From Catenibacillus scindens (GTDB lineage: Bacteria; Bacillota; Clostridia; Lachnospirales; Lachnospiraceae), in the NCBI RefSeq assembly GCF_014202115.1, contig NZ_JACHFW010000003.1, positions 186,001-250,000 on the forward strand: a DNA stretch of 64,000 nucleotides. The letters are read 5' to 3'. The notes below the pieces were generated by a model. That model saw only the letters and a list, made by a program, of their open reading frames with translations. It had not been told where the DNA came from and did no database searches. Each line of letters opens with the position of its first letter. Within the stretch, counting starts at the first letter, position 1. Positions 17,449 to 26,051 of the stretch are shown here, one piece after another. The translations under genes were made by a program, and so were the position numbers.

Positions 17449-17507
17449 ATTCAGAAGATCTTTATCTCCGGGGTCATGGTTTTCATGGCCCCGGTTTCAC
17501 TTATCCA

Positions 17508-17957
17508 TCACCCTTCGATGGAAATATAATTCTTTTTCTCTACAGCTTTCGCATCCTTCTTAGGAATCGACAGCTTCAGGATACCATCTTCAAACTTTGC
17601 GTGGATCTCATCCTGAGTAACACCTTCGCCAACATAAAAGCTTCTTGAGCAGCTGCCGCTGTATCTTTCCTGACGGATATACTTGCCATCTTTATCTTTC
17701 TCGTCCTTATCCAGGCCCTTGTTTGCGGTAATGGTCAGATAACCATCCTCCAGCTGAGCGCTGATATTCTCTTTCTTGAATCCCGGAAGATCCACATCCA
17801 GCTCATAGGTGCTGTCGGTTTCCTTCACATCGGTCTTCATAATGTTCTTTGCGTTCTTTCCATACAGAGGATTACGTCTGCCAAAAAATTCTCTTTCAAA
17901 TGGGAAGTCCATCCAATCATCAAATAAATTTTCTCCAAAAATACTAGGCATCAACAT
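17508..17957 (-). CDS. Hsp20 small heat-shock protein (copy D)
   Basis: A 149-residue alpha-crystallin chaperone almost identical to copy C at 6602-7051, differing at a few positions (such as STYELDVDLPGF versus NSYELDIDLPGF). The upstream CIRCE promoter is also duplicated. A hairpin GGGGCCATG...CATGACCCC (17468-17494) follows the stop codon and may end transcription. The copy probably arose by duplication of a block of about 1.6 kb. Confidence 0.93.
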   Translation of the reverse strand: MLMPSIFGENLFDDWMDFPFEREFFGRRNPLYGKNAKNIMKTDVKETDSTYELDVDLPGFKKENISAQLEDGYLTITANKGLDKDEKDKDGKYIRQERYSGSCSRSFYVGEGVTQDEIHAKFEDGILKLSIPKKDAKAVEKKNYISIEG

Positions 17958-18073
17958 AAGTCATTCCTCCATTCGACTATTTATATACACTTGAATTAAA
18001 AACTTCTTTTGGAACCTTTCCGGGAATCTCTATCGATCTCTCTCTTTTGATCCCCTTCCTTTGTTCTACATGT

Positions 18074-18116
18074 AATATAACACTTATTATTAGCACTGTC
18101 AAGAGGTGAGTGCTAA
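18074..18116 (-). promoter_or_regulatory. SigA promoter overlapped by a CIRCE (HrcA) operator, copy 2
   Basis: TTGACA (18102-18097) and TATATT (18079-18074) are 17 bp apart on the minus strand. The CIRCE is a near-consensus TTAGCACTG-N9-GAGTGCTAA at 18090-18116; its left arm keeps the A that copy 1 has lost. It drives Hsp20 copy D. Confidence 0.94.
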
Positions 18117-18235
18117 CAAAATTGTGAATTTTTTGTGAACCCAATAAAATCAAGGGTTCACAGCCTCAAAAATTTCTGAAATATGCCATTTTTCCGGTTT
18201 TGCACCAATTTGACACCAATTTTTTATTTTTAGTG

Positions 18236-18397
18236 TCAGAAACTTATAGCCAGATCATCCAGCCGGACGACCTCTTTTTCAATTCTTGACCGGTCATCCA
18301 GATGATTATACACTTCCATGGTTACATTAATATGCGCATGGCCCATAATATACTGCAATACCTTTTGTATTTTTTCTTCCGGAGAAATCTTCCCCAT
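18236..18397 (-). pseudogene. Tyrosine recombinase C-terminal remnant, copy 2
   Basis: The same 53-codon integrase tail as at 7317-7478, with IMGHAHINVTMEVYNH and the same hairpin over its stop codon. It carries only minor changes and is part of the duplicated block. It is a marker that an integrative element once ended here. Confidence 0.75.
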
Positions 18398-18509
18398 AGA
18401 AAATGCCCCCTTCCAGGAAAACAGTTTTATTTTTTCAACTGTCTACCTAAAAGGGAGCATATCAATTGACTGCCGGGGCCTTTTAAATTTATTTTTGTTC
18501 ATACCATTT

Positions 18510-19391
18510 TTATCTGGCTGGACTTGTACTGCCAGACAGCCATTCCTGAACCAGCTTAACGCTGACCTTTAACGCCTGAGCAATGGTATCCGCCGACATT
18601 CCCATATCAAACAGATTTTTTGCTGTTTCTTTTTGGGATTCCAGCCAGCCTTCTTTTGAACCGGATATTCTTCCATCTTCTATACCTTCTCTGTAAATTT
18701 TTTCAGATACCTCACACATTTCCTAATACCCTCCTTCTTCACATTTCAGATAATGCACTCGTTTTGAAAGCTCCCCATGAGTCATGTCATTAGGATCTGC
18801 GGTTTTAAAATATTCCATCAGCTTTGCCGTCTCTGATCCGTCATCAACCGCTGCATTGACATATAAAATATACTGTCCGTCATCATATTTAAGTTCTGTA
18901 TCACCGAAATACTTCTTTATCGGATAAATCGTATGTCCTTTTTTCCATAAGTCCGTTTCGCTGATATAAATAATATAAACATCCGGCAGTTCTCCATAAA
19001 ATCTGCCTTTTTCCAGATATTCGCTGTCGATCATAGCACCATAAAACCGGGTACGCCGGGCATGGTCTATGGTGTCCCTGCGCTGAATTTCAAGATTGTA
19101 AAGCCGTCCGCTGCCATCCTCCGCGAGTATATCCAATATAGCATCATGGGAATGGATTTTTGAGATCCGGTACTGTGACCGGATTTCCTTAACCTCCAGG
19201 TCTTTGATTCCCGTCAAAATCCTTAACACATACTGGCAGGCGCCTTTATCATCTAAAGCTACGGACATAAACACGTTGCTTAACAGGTTAAATTTTCTTG
19301 CCTCCGCCACACGCCGGTCACGGGCCGCAAGAATACTTTCTGAATCCCCATCCATATTCAACATATCAGCGATACATTCGTTATCCCTCAT
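18510..19391 (-). pseudogene. Rpn/PD-(D/E)XK transposase-family nuclease with in-frame TAG
   Basis: A frame of about 293 codons starting MRDNECIADMLNMDGD. The catalytic core is HDAILDILAEDGSGRLYNLEIQ (Asp...ExQ). The frame is interrupted by TAG at 18725-18723, after KCEEGGY; the sister copy has Glu there. Downstream sequence continues in frame to the normal end but lacks four residues in a KEG repeat (GSKEGW versus GLKEGRKEGW). The 222-residue first part contains the whole nuclease core and might still be active; the 69-residue tail could be made from its own ATG. Confidence 0.75.
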
Positions 19392-19681
19392 AACATTCCC
19401 TTCCTCTCCTGCTTATAGCATAACATTCCATTTTCCTTATTGCAACCAATATTCTGACACCAATTTTGACACCAAATTTTTATAAAATGACGATTTCAGA
19501 CGAAACCAGACAAGGAAATAAGCGGCAGACTGCCGCCTTCTGTAAGGTAGGACTGTTTCAGTACCCCCTTACAATAACGGGCTACTGCCCGATGTGCTAT
19601 ATTGAAAACAGAAGAGGGGAAACCATAGAAGCGGCTTCCCCCGAACTTTTGCACCTTACCCACTCCGAAAGCGGTACAGGC
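19392..19681. other. Intergenic region, no recognised gene
   Basis: The stretch holds tandem TGACACCAA motifs (near 19453 and 19467) like those at the end of the integrase remnants. A plus-strand frame of 84 codons (19466-19720) contains a CPMC pair, but it overlaps the end of thiT, has no ribosome site and matches no family I know. I do not call it a gene. Confidence 0.35.
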
Positions 19682-20344
19682 TTACACGGCCAGTTGTTTT
19701 ACCCTTTGGAGACCTCTTGATACTGCCGGAATGGAAATAATGATCACTGTGATCGCTGCCTCCACAATAAGATAGCTGTAATTATAGATTACAGGATATA
19801 AAAATTTCAAAGATTGTGGGAAGCTTTCCGGCATATAATCCATCCAGTACAAATATCCACCCAGAGTATGAAAAGCGCCTCTGACAATAACGGCAAGAAT
19901 ATAGCCCTTCACCAGCCCATGTCTGCTTTTTACGAAAAAGCCGGCCAGCCCCAGCGCGGCAAAGGCCAGGATATAATCACAGCAGACCTGAAAGAAGGTA
20001 AGGACAAAGGGCTGCTGAATAAACTGAAGGATTCCGTAAGCCAGCCCTACCAAAACGCCGGTCCGAACACCGTACCAATTGGCAACGAGGACAATAAAAA
20101 GCATACTGCACAGAGTTACGCTTCCGCCCCAGGGCATAGGCAGGATCTGAATATAAGATGTTACAAAGGCTAGGGCAATGGCCGCCGCGCAGAAGACAAG
20201 CTGCTTCGTTCCCATTTTCTTTTTCTTTGAAAATTTTCCCGCAAAGAAAAGAGCCGCAATAAAGAAAAGGACTCCGGCCGCGATACATACAGCATAGCCG
20301 GCCGCCGAGAGCGCGCCTTCGCTGTTTACTAAAAAGTTAAACAT
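19682..20344 (-). CDS. thiT: Thiamine ECF transporter S component
   Basis: A 220-residue membrane protein with the ThiT pattern: a first helix followed by a Lys-rich loop, then LVFCAAAIALAFVTSYI, the thiamine-contacting GGSVTLCSMLFIVLVAN and WYGVRTGVLVGLAYGILQF segments, and QPFVLTFFQVCCDYILAF. It imports thiamine using the shared ECF module. The ATG at 20344 follows AAGGAGGG. The TPP riboswitch upstream independently confirms the substrate. Confidence 0.95.
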   Translation of the reverse strand: MFNFLVNSEGALSAAGYAVCIAAGVLFFIAALFFAGKFSKKKKMGTKQLVFCAAAIALAFVTSYIQILPMPWGGSVTLCSMLFIVLVANWYGVRTGVLVGLAYGILQFIQQPFVLTFFQVCCDYILAFAALGLAGFFVKSRHGLVKGYILAVIVRGAFHTLGGYLYWMDYMPESFPQSLKFLYPVIYNYSYLIVEAAITVIIISIPAVSRGLQRVKQLAV

Positions 20345-20395
20345 AAAAATTCCCTCCTTATTCATTAACTGAAAACAAGGAGAGACCGTGGACAG

Positions 20396-20489
20396 TTCTA
20401 TATTCCCTACGTTGGCATTATCCAAATCAGGTTATGGGTCGAAGTTTGCAACTTCCTCTCAGCCTGTTTCACAAGCTCCCCTTGTCATC
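20396..20489 (-). promoter_or_regulatory. TPP (thiamine pyrophosphate) riboswitch
   Basis: On the minus strand all conserved parts are visible in order: ACAAGGGGAGCT, GGCTGAGAGGAAG, ACCTGATTTGGATAATGCC and CGTAGGGAA. Downstream, CTCTCCTT before the start of thiT can pair with its AAGGAGGG ribosome site, which suggests control of translation initiation. Confidence 0.97.
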
Positions 20490-20507
20490 AATTTTTATGC
20501 GAATATT

Positions 20508-20536
20508 ATCATAAATGGCATTATATTAAATGTCAA
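20508..20536 (-). promoter_or_regulatory. thiT promoter
   Basis: Minus-strand TTGACA (20536-20531), a 17-bp spacer and TATGAT (20513-20508) lie directly upstream of the TPP riboswitch. It is back to back with the padR promoter 20 bp away. Confidence 0.75.
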
Positions 20537-20556
20537 GGGAAAGTCTTTGATCTGTA

Positions 20557-20620
20557 TTGACAAATATATTGCAGTGCGATATATTATATATAGTACCACG
20601 ATATATTGTAATTCGATATG
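20557..20620 (+). promoter_or_regulatory. padR promoter and probable PadR operator
   Basis: TTGACA (20557-20562), 17 bp, TATATT (20580-20585). Three CGATAT motifs follow (near 20577, 20600 and 20615), within an AT-rich dyad, as expected for an autoregulated PadR gene. Confidence 0.65.
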
Positions 20621-20634
20621 TAGGGAGGGATTTT

Positions 20635-20952
20635 ATGGACGCACACATAAAAAAAGTCTATGTCCCTATGACAGAAACCAGTTTTTATATTCTTCTGTGT
20701 CTTAGGGAAGATATGCATGGCTACGGCATTGTCCAGAAAGTTGAGAAGCTTACAGACAAAAATGTGATCCTCAGCCCCGGAACCATGTATGGAAGCCTTG
20801 GGAAAATGGAAAAGGACGGCCTGATCCGTTTTGTCCGGGAAGACGAAAAAAGAAAAATCTACCACATTACAGAACTTGGCCAGGAAGTTTTGGCTCTTGA
20901 AATCCGAAGGATCAAAAGGCTATACAGGAATGTAGAGGAGGTGCTGGGATGA
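20635..20952 (+). CDS. PadR-family transcriptional regulator
   Basis: A 105-residue winged-helix repressor: MTETSFYILLCLREDMHGYGI is the PadR first helix and HGY motif, followed by LSPGTMYGSLGKMEKDGLI (recognition helix and turn) and the wing DEKRKIYHITELG. The ATG at 20635 follows AGGGAGGG. The end overlaps the DUF2812 gene by four bases, so the pair is co-translated; PadR-DUF2812 pairs are common in Firmicutes and respond to unknown signals. Confidence 0.9.
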   Translation: MDAHIKKVYVPMTETSFYILLCLREDMHGYGIVQKVEKLTDKNVILSPGTMYGSLGKMEKDGLIRFVREDEKRKIYHITELGQEVLALEIRRIKRLYRNVEEVLG

Positions 20953-21497
20953 AGCAGACAAAAAAAGAATTTCGTATTTTTCTCATTACAGATTATGAAA
21001 AAGAGGGGGAATATCTGAGCCTGCGCCACAGTCAGGGCTGGAAATTTGTCAAAGTTGTTTTCCCTGGTATTTACTACTTTGAAAAATGTACTCCCGAAGA
21101 TGTTGTCTACCAGTTGGACTACAACCAGGACGGACTTTCAAATAAAGATGAATACGTTCAGCTTTTTCAGGACTGCGGCTGGGAATATCTTATGGATTTT
21201 TTCGGATACAGCTATTTCAGGAAATCCAGAGCAGCGATGGACGGTGACGAACAAATTTTCTGCGACGAAGAATCCCGCCTGGAAATGCTCCAACGAGTTT
21301 TCCAGGGAAGAATGCTCCCCCTTTGTATCATCCTATTTGGCGTTTTCATCCCGCAGCTTCTTTCCGTCATTGGCGAGCCCCGGAATGATATGACGATCAT
21401 TCTCATCCTGTACTCAATCCTGTTCCTAATCTACCTTTTTGTTTTTGTAACCTTCGCTGTACGGTACAGACAGCTAAAAAGCCACTCAAAAAGATAA
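20949..21497 (+). CDS. DUF2812-domain membrane protein
   Basis: A 182-residue protein with a cytoplasmic DUF2812 domain (about 1-115; KFVKVVFPGIYYFEKCTPED, and GWEYLMDFFGYSYFRK) and two C-terminal membrane helices (about 122-140 and 150-172). It is coupled to the PadR gene. The function is unknown; by context it could transmit an envelope signal to PadR or be its target. Confidence 0.82.
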   Translation: MKQTKKEFRIFLITDYEKEGEYLSLRHSQGWKFVKVVFPGIYYFEKCTPEDVVYQLDYNQDGLSNKDEYVQLFQDCGWEYLMDFFGYSYFRKSRAAMDGDEQIFCDEESRLEMLQRVFQGRMLPLCIILFGVFIPQLLSVIGEPRNDMTIILILYSILFLIYLFVFVTFAVRYRQLKSHSKR

Positions 21498-21527
21498 ATA
21501 ACAAATTTTTACAACGATTTCTAAATA

Positions 21528-21575
21528 AGCCCTCGGTCATTGATTTCTCAAAAGCCGATGGCCGGGGGCTTTTTC
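21528..21575 (+). terminator. Intrinsic terminator after padR-DUF2812
   Basis: AGCCCTCGGTCAT pairs with ATGGCCGGGGGCT and is followed by five T. Confidence 0.85.
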
Positions 21576-21619
21576 ACCTGCACAATCACCGTTTGGCCCC
21601 CACATCGGGGCCTGTGCTT

Positions 21620-22048
21620 TCATGATATCTCAGACGTTTCAAGGATCTCCAGGGTGCGGCGGTCCGGCTGCCCGGCAAAAAACTTATCAAGTACCTTCTG
21701 AAACACCGAAATCTCAGGGGCCGCCATAGAAAAAAGCGTCATAGACGATCTCAGTTTCATATTGTCAGGAACGCCAAACACTTCCATCGCGTCATTCGCT
21801 GGAAGATCCAGAAGTGCCTGGGAAATCTCCACCAGGCGGCATCTAAGCACATTATCCTTCAGATAAGCTTTCGCCTCCGCCATATCTGAAATGGCGTAAT
21901 ACTGGGCCGTGCTGCTGTATCCAAGCCCCTGGATCTGCGGAAAAATATACCACATCCAATGGCTCTCCTTCCGGCCATTTTTTATTTCCTGCAACGCAAT
22001 GTCATAATCATATTTCTGCGCTTGATGAAACCGCGATAAATCTGACAT
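21620..22048 (-). CDS. DUF1810 family protein
   Basis: A 142-residue cytoplasmic protein matching the DUF1810 pattern: RFHQAQKYDYDIALQEIKNGRKESHWMWYIFPQIQGLG, followed by AQYYAISDMAEAKAYL. The biochemical function of the family is not established. The ATG follows GAGGTGG. It lies 30 bp downstream of the anion permease and could share its transcript. Confidence 0.88.
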   Translation of the reverse strand: MSDLSRFHQAQKYDYDIALQEIKNGRKESHWMWYIFPQIQGLGYSSTAQYYAISDMAEAKAYLKDNVLRCRLVEISQALLDLPANDAMEVFGVPDNMKLRSSMTLFSMAAPEISVFQKVLDKFFAGQPDRRTLEILETSEIS

Positions 22049-22078
22049 AAAACCACCTCATTTTCTAAAGCACCGGTT

Positions 22079-23185
22079 CTAAACCACCCACATGATCAGC
22101 CATAAAACAGCTAAAAAGATCACATTAAACAGTGTAAAAATTCCTATGTATTTTTTCTTCGCCTCCGGGAAACGTCCCGCGATCTGCTTGTAAGAAATCA
22201 GACTTGCCATGGAAGCGATAAGAGTTCCCAGGCCCCCGATATTAGTTCCCACAATAAGGCCGGGCACATTTTCCGTATAACCGGACAGCAGCATAGCCGC
22301 AGGCACATTGCTGATCACCTGGCTACAGACAATACTTACTTGTGCCTCCCTCCCGGCCAGAAGCTGGGCGATGGTCTGGCGCAGAGCTTCCATATGATTG
22401 ATATTTCCCGTAAAAATAAAAAAGAATATGAATGTCAGCAAAAGGGAATAATCCACCCGCGAAAACAGTATCCGGTTGGTGAGAAGTATGCTCATCACCA
22501 CCAGGGCAAGGAGCGCCTCATGGGGAATGACGCCGGCCACAGTTAAAAGGGCACATACGAATAAAAAGCCGTAAAAGCACAAACGTTTCGTATTTTTTAT
22601 TTTCACGTGGCTTTCTCTGACCCTCAGCTTTGTTCCTTTATAACCGGCCAGAATACAGATGAGCAGCAGGAGCGCCGCCGCCACGGTATATGGCAGCATG
22701 AGCAGCAAAAATTTCCCCACATTCATTCCGGACAGTGAAAACAGATACAAATTCTGTGGATTGCCAATGGGGGTAAACATACTTCCCAGATTTGCCGCAA
22801 TGGTCATTAAAACTACAGTGTATGATGCCCTTGACAAAAGCCCTGTCATCTCCAGGATCATAATGCCAAAGGGCACAAAAGTGATCAGAGAAACGTCATT
22901 GGTAATAAACATGCTTCCAAAAAAGCAGAGAAAGACCAGCGTCAGCGCAACGCCCCGCCCTGTCCCCGTCTTTTGAAGGAGCCGGTCGCCCACATATCTG
23001 AAAAAATCCAGACTTCCCATGCCCTCCACAATAAGCATCAAACAAAACAGCATGATCAATGTGTTAAAATCAATATAATCCAAATATCCGGTATTAGGCG
23101 GAACAATAAAGCAGGAAATGATGGCCAGTATCAGGGCTGCGGTCAAGACCACATCATTTTTAAAAAACAACAGCAATTTTTTCAT
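22079..23185 (-). CDS. SLC13/CitMHS-type anion permease
   Basis: A 368-residue membrane protein with about ten helices. Two related segments, FITNDVSLITFVPFGIMILEMTG with ANLGSMFTPIGNPQNLYLF in the first half and SNVPAAMLLSGY with VGTNIGGLGTLIASMASLI in the second, form the paired hairpins of the ion-transporter superfamily (citrate, dicarboxylate, sulfate, arsenite). The substrate is not readable. It is shorter than typical SLC13 members. It lies 25 bp after the DeoR regulator gene. Confidence 0.78.
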   Translation of the reverse strand: MKKLLLFFKNDVVLTAALILAIISCFIVPPNTGYLDYIDFNTLIMLFCLMLIVEGMGSLDFFRYVGDRLLQKTGTGRGVALTLVFLCFFGSMFITNDVSLITFVPFGIMILEMTGLLSRASYTVVLMTIAANLGSMFTPIGNPQNLYLFSLSGMNVGKFLLLMLPYTVAAALLLLICILAGYKGTKLRVRESHVKIKNTKRLCFYGFLFVCALLTVAGVIPHEALLALVVMSILLTNRILFSRVDYSLLLTFIFFFIFTGNINHMEALRQTIAQLLAGREAQVSIVCSQVISNVPAAMLLSGYTENVPGLIVGTNIGGLGTLIASMASLISYKQIAGRFPEAKKKYIGIFTLFNVIFLAVLWLIMWVV

Positions 23186-23210
23186 AACAAGTTCATATTA
23201 GCCTCCCCTC

Positions 23211-23957
23211 TTATTGTACAGCGATCACATGGCTGTAACCGGCCAAAGTTTTATCCGGTATCATCTCAGTAATAATCTTTGCCCTGGAAAAATCCCCGAA
23301 AGTCACCGGCGACCGATGATAAAATTTACTGCTGTCGCACAAAATATAAGGATTTTGGGTGTGATCCATAGCGCATTTTTTAACCAGAGCCTCATTAATA
23401 TCCGGTGTGGTATACCCCGCCGATGGACTTACGCCGTTGGCCCCAAAAAATCCTTTGGTAAAATTATACTTTTCCAGGCTGACATAAGCTTCATTGCCCA
23501 CAAGTGCTTCTGTGATCGACTTAAATTCCCCGCCAATGAGGATCACCCGAAAGCCGCTGCGTCCAAGGCTCAGAGCATGAGATACTGCATTAGTCACAAA
23601 TACCGCCGAGCGCTGAGTCAAATAGGGGATCATAAAACCGGTCGTTGTTCCGGCGTCAAGGTACACAAAATCATCGGGACCGATGAGGGACGCCGCGTAC
23701 TGTCCAATGGCCGCTTTTGCATCGGCATTTAAAGTCTCCCGATTAGATACCTGCTCCTCCTTTATATCCATAGGGTCTTCGCTGCGGACAGCGCCCCCGA
23801 AAACCTTTGTCAGGGCGCCTTTTGCGTCCAGCGCGTTGAGATCTCTGCGGATTGTGGATTCGGAGATCTTAAAATGATCTTTTAGCTCCTGTAAAGTGAC
23901 ACTTCCCTTTTGATGGAGCATTTCCAGAATTTCTTCCTGTCTTTTTTCTGTAAGCAT
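23211..23957 (-). CDS. DeoR-family regulator (probable fructose repressor)
   Basis: A 248-residue protein with an N-terminal DeoR helix-turn-helix (MLTEKRQEEILEMLHQKGSV, then ISESTIRRDLNAL) and a C-terminal sugar-phosphate sensing domain with YLDAGTTTGFMIPYL and LIGGEFKSITEALVG. In this family the effector is often fructose-1-phosphate when the gene sits by fruK. It is downstream of fruA in the same orientation but separated by two hairpins. Repeated operator-like motifs lie upstream of fruK. Confidence 0.85.
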   Translation of the reverse strand: MLTEKRQEEILEMLHQKGSVTLQELKDHFKISESTIRRDLNALDAKGALTKVFGGAVRSEDPMDIKEEQVSNRETLNADAKAAIGQYAASLIGPDDFVYLDAGTTTGFMIPYLTQRSAVFVTNAVSHALSLGRSGFRVILIGGEFKSITEALVGNEAYVSLEKYNFTKGFFGANGVSPSAGYTTPDINEALVKKCAMDHTQNPYILCDSSKFYHRSPVTFGDFSRAKIITEMIPDKTLAGYSHVIAVQ

Positions 23958-24049
23958 CTTTCTACCTCTCTTTTTACAGTCCGCCCCCGAAAAATCGGCC
24001 GCAGTCAGCTTTCGTCTTTTTCCCGCCCTCTTGGTCCAAAAACGATTTC

Positions 24050-24120
24050 AGGCGGCGCCGTATATACAAGATACGCAGCGCCGCCTGGCCTATGATAATA
24101 CCCCGATGCCCGGCATCGGG
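24050..24120 (-). terminator. Two hairpins between fruA and the DeoR gene
   Basis: AGGCGGCGC/GCGCCGCCT (24050-24086) and CCCGATGCC/GGCATCGGG (24102-24120) follow the fruA stop codon. Neither has a long T run, so they may stabilise the fruKA message or reduce read-through into the regulator. Confidence 0.55.
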
Positions 24121-24128
24121 ATATTGGA

Positions 24129-26048
24129 CTATTCTTTTACTGTTTTTTTCAAAAATCCCAGAAGGACGGTGCCGACAATCGTTCCCAAGATAAGGGCTAC
24201 CAGATACATGAGGGCATTTCCTACCACCGGGAATACAAAGATTCCACCGTGAGGCGCCATAAGGGTACAGCCAAAGGCCATAGACAGGGCGCCTGCGAGA
24301 GCAGCTCCCACAACACAGGACGGGATCACTCTGGCAGGATCCGAAGCAGCGAATGGAATAGCGCCCTCCGTAATAAAGGCAAGACCCATGATAAAGTTTA
24401 CAGGTCCGGACTCTCTCTCCTGCTTTGTAAATTTTTTCTTAAACAGCAATGTAGCAAGGGCGATGGCACATGGCGGAACCATACCGCCGATCATAACGGC
24501 TGCCATAATATCATAATTGCCTGCGGCGATAGATGCCGTACCGAAAACATAAGCGGCTTTATTAAAAGGCCCGCCCATATCAATGGACATCATGCCGGCA
24601 ACAATAATACCTAACAAAATTTTACTCGTTCCGCTCATATTCGTCAAGGCTGTGTTCAAAGCTGTATTCAGGGCACCAATAGGCGGCTCTACAACAAGGA
24701 GCATAATCAGCCCGGTGATCAATATACCAAACAGCGGATATAAAAGCACCGGTGAAATTTTCTCAATAGCTTCCGGAAGTCTGTTAAATATTTTTTTCAG
24801 CAAAATGATTACATATCCTGCCAGGAATCCGGCTAACAATGCCCCAAGGAATCCGGATTTTCCGTTGGCAGCAATCATTCCGCCCACAAAACCTAAAGCA
24901 AGACCCGGACGGTCGGCAATGCCCTCAGCAATAAATCCCGCAAGTACCGGAAGCATAAAGCCGAAAGCCAGATTACCGATCTGTCGGAAAAAAGCCGCTG
25001 CCGGCGTGATGGAGCCGAAGTTTGCCCTCATTTCATCGGGAAGACTGTTCACATCAACACACAGGCCGTCGATAAGAAAGGCAAGGGCGATAAGAATACC
25101 GCCGCCCACAACAAATGGGAGCATATGGGAAACACCATTCATCAACTGGGTATATAGTTTGTGACCCACACCGCCGCCGGAGGCCGGGGCTGCGCTCTCC
25201 TCCTCACTGCCCCTTCCAGCTTCGTATACAGGCGCGTCCCCTCTCACAGCCCGGTCAATAAGCTGATCTGCTTTGCTGATCCCATCGGAAACGGCACATT
25301 CGATAAGCTTTTTCCCGTGGAACCGCTCCATGGGAACTTTGGCATCGGCGGCCACAATAATACAGTCCGCCTCGGCGATCTCCCCGTCCGTGAGGACATT
25401 TTTTGCTCCGCCGGATCCGCGGGTCTCCACCTTTATACTGCAATTTCTAGCCTTGGCTGCTTTCTCCAGCCCCTCCGCCGCCATATAGGTATGAGCGATT
25501 CCTGTAGGACAGGACGTCACTGCCAGGATCTTACATGCCTTTGGCTGATCGTCAATGGTCTGTGCCGCTAGCTGATCATCAAGATCCGGCTTCTCCTCAT
25601 CAGCCGCGTCCACGATCTTTAAAAACGAATCTACACTTTCGGCGTTTTCCAGGTTATTTACAAAATTGTCATCCATGAGGAGCATGGACAGCTTGCTTAA
25701 AACGTCCAGATGGACATTATCTTTAGTGTTTGGCGCCGCAATAAGGAAAATCAGGCGGACCGGCTCTCCGTCCAGGGAATCAAAATCCACACCGTCTTTA
25801 ATCACCATGGCCGCCAGCCCTGGAGCGCTGACAAAAGCTCCCTTACCGTGGGGAATGGCAATGCCTCCGCCAATACCTGTCGTGCTTTCCGTTTCTCTGT
25901 GGTACACCTCTTTGCGGTAGGCTTCCTTATCATTGATCTTTCCGCTTGCCGCCATCAGCTCAACCATCTGGTCCAAAGCTTCATTTTTCGATTTTGGAGC
26001 CCCTGTGAGAGAAATACTTCTGGGGTCCAGTAATTCTGTGATTCTCAT
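24129..26048 (-). CDS. fruA: PTS fructose transporter subunit IIABC
   Basis: A 639-residue three-domain permease that imports fructose as fructose-1-phosphate. EIIA covers about 1-150 with the phospho-acceptor His in AIPHGK (H67). EIIB starts near 170, with the active Cys in AVTSCPTGIAHT (C180). EIIC covers about 300-630 with multiple helices (HMLPFVVGGGILIALAFL) and ends in GTVLLGFLKK. All catalytic residues are present. It follows fruK by three bases. Confidence 0.95.
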   Translation of the reverse strand: MRITELLDPRSISLTGAPKSKNEALDQMVELMAASGKINDKEAYRKEVYHRETESTTGIGGGIAIPHGKGAFVSAPGLAAMVIKDGVDFDSLDGEPVRLIFLIAAPNTKDNVHLDVLSKLSMLLMDDNFVNNLENAESVDSFLKIVDAADEEKPDLDDQLAAQTIDDQPKACKILAVTSCPTGIAHTYMAAEGLEKAAKARNCSIKVETRGSGGAKNVLTDGEIAEADCIIVAADAKVPMERFHGKKLIECAVSDGISKADQLIDRAVRGDAPVYEAGRGSEEESAAPASGGGVGHKLYTQLMNGVSHMLPFVVGGGILIALAFLIDGLCVDVNSLPDEMRANFGSITPAAAFFRQIGNLAFGFMLPVLAGFIAEGIADRPGLALGFVGGMIAANGKSGFLGALLAGFLAGYVIILLKKIFNRLPEAIEKISPVLLYPLFGILITGLIMLLVVEPPIGALNTALNTALTNMSGTSKILLGIIVAGMMSIDMGGPFNKAAYVFGTASIAAGNYDIMAAVMIGGMVPPCAIALATLLFKKKFTKQERESGPVNFIMGLAFITEGAIPFAASDPARVIPSCVVGAALAGALSMAFGCTLMAPHGGIFVFPVVGNALMYLVALILGTIVGTVLLGFLKKTVKE

Positions 26049-26051
26049 ATT

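Noticed and set aside
7317-18397. Live prophage or conjugative transposon between the integrase pieces
   Set aside because: Only 53 codons of integrase remain in each place and no capsid, relaxase or att repeats are seen.
19466-19720. Small gene beside thiT
   Set aside because: It overlaps the thiT 3' end, lacks a ribosome site and has no recognisable motif beyond one CPMC pair.
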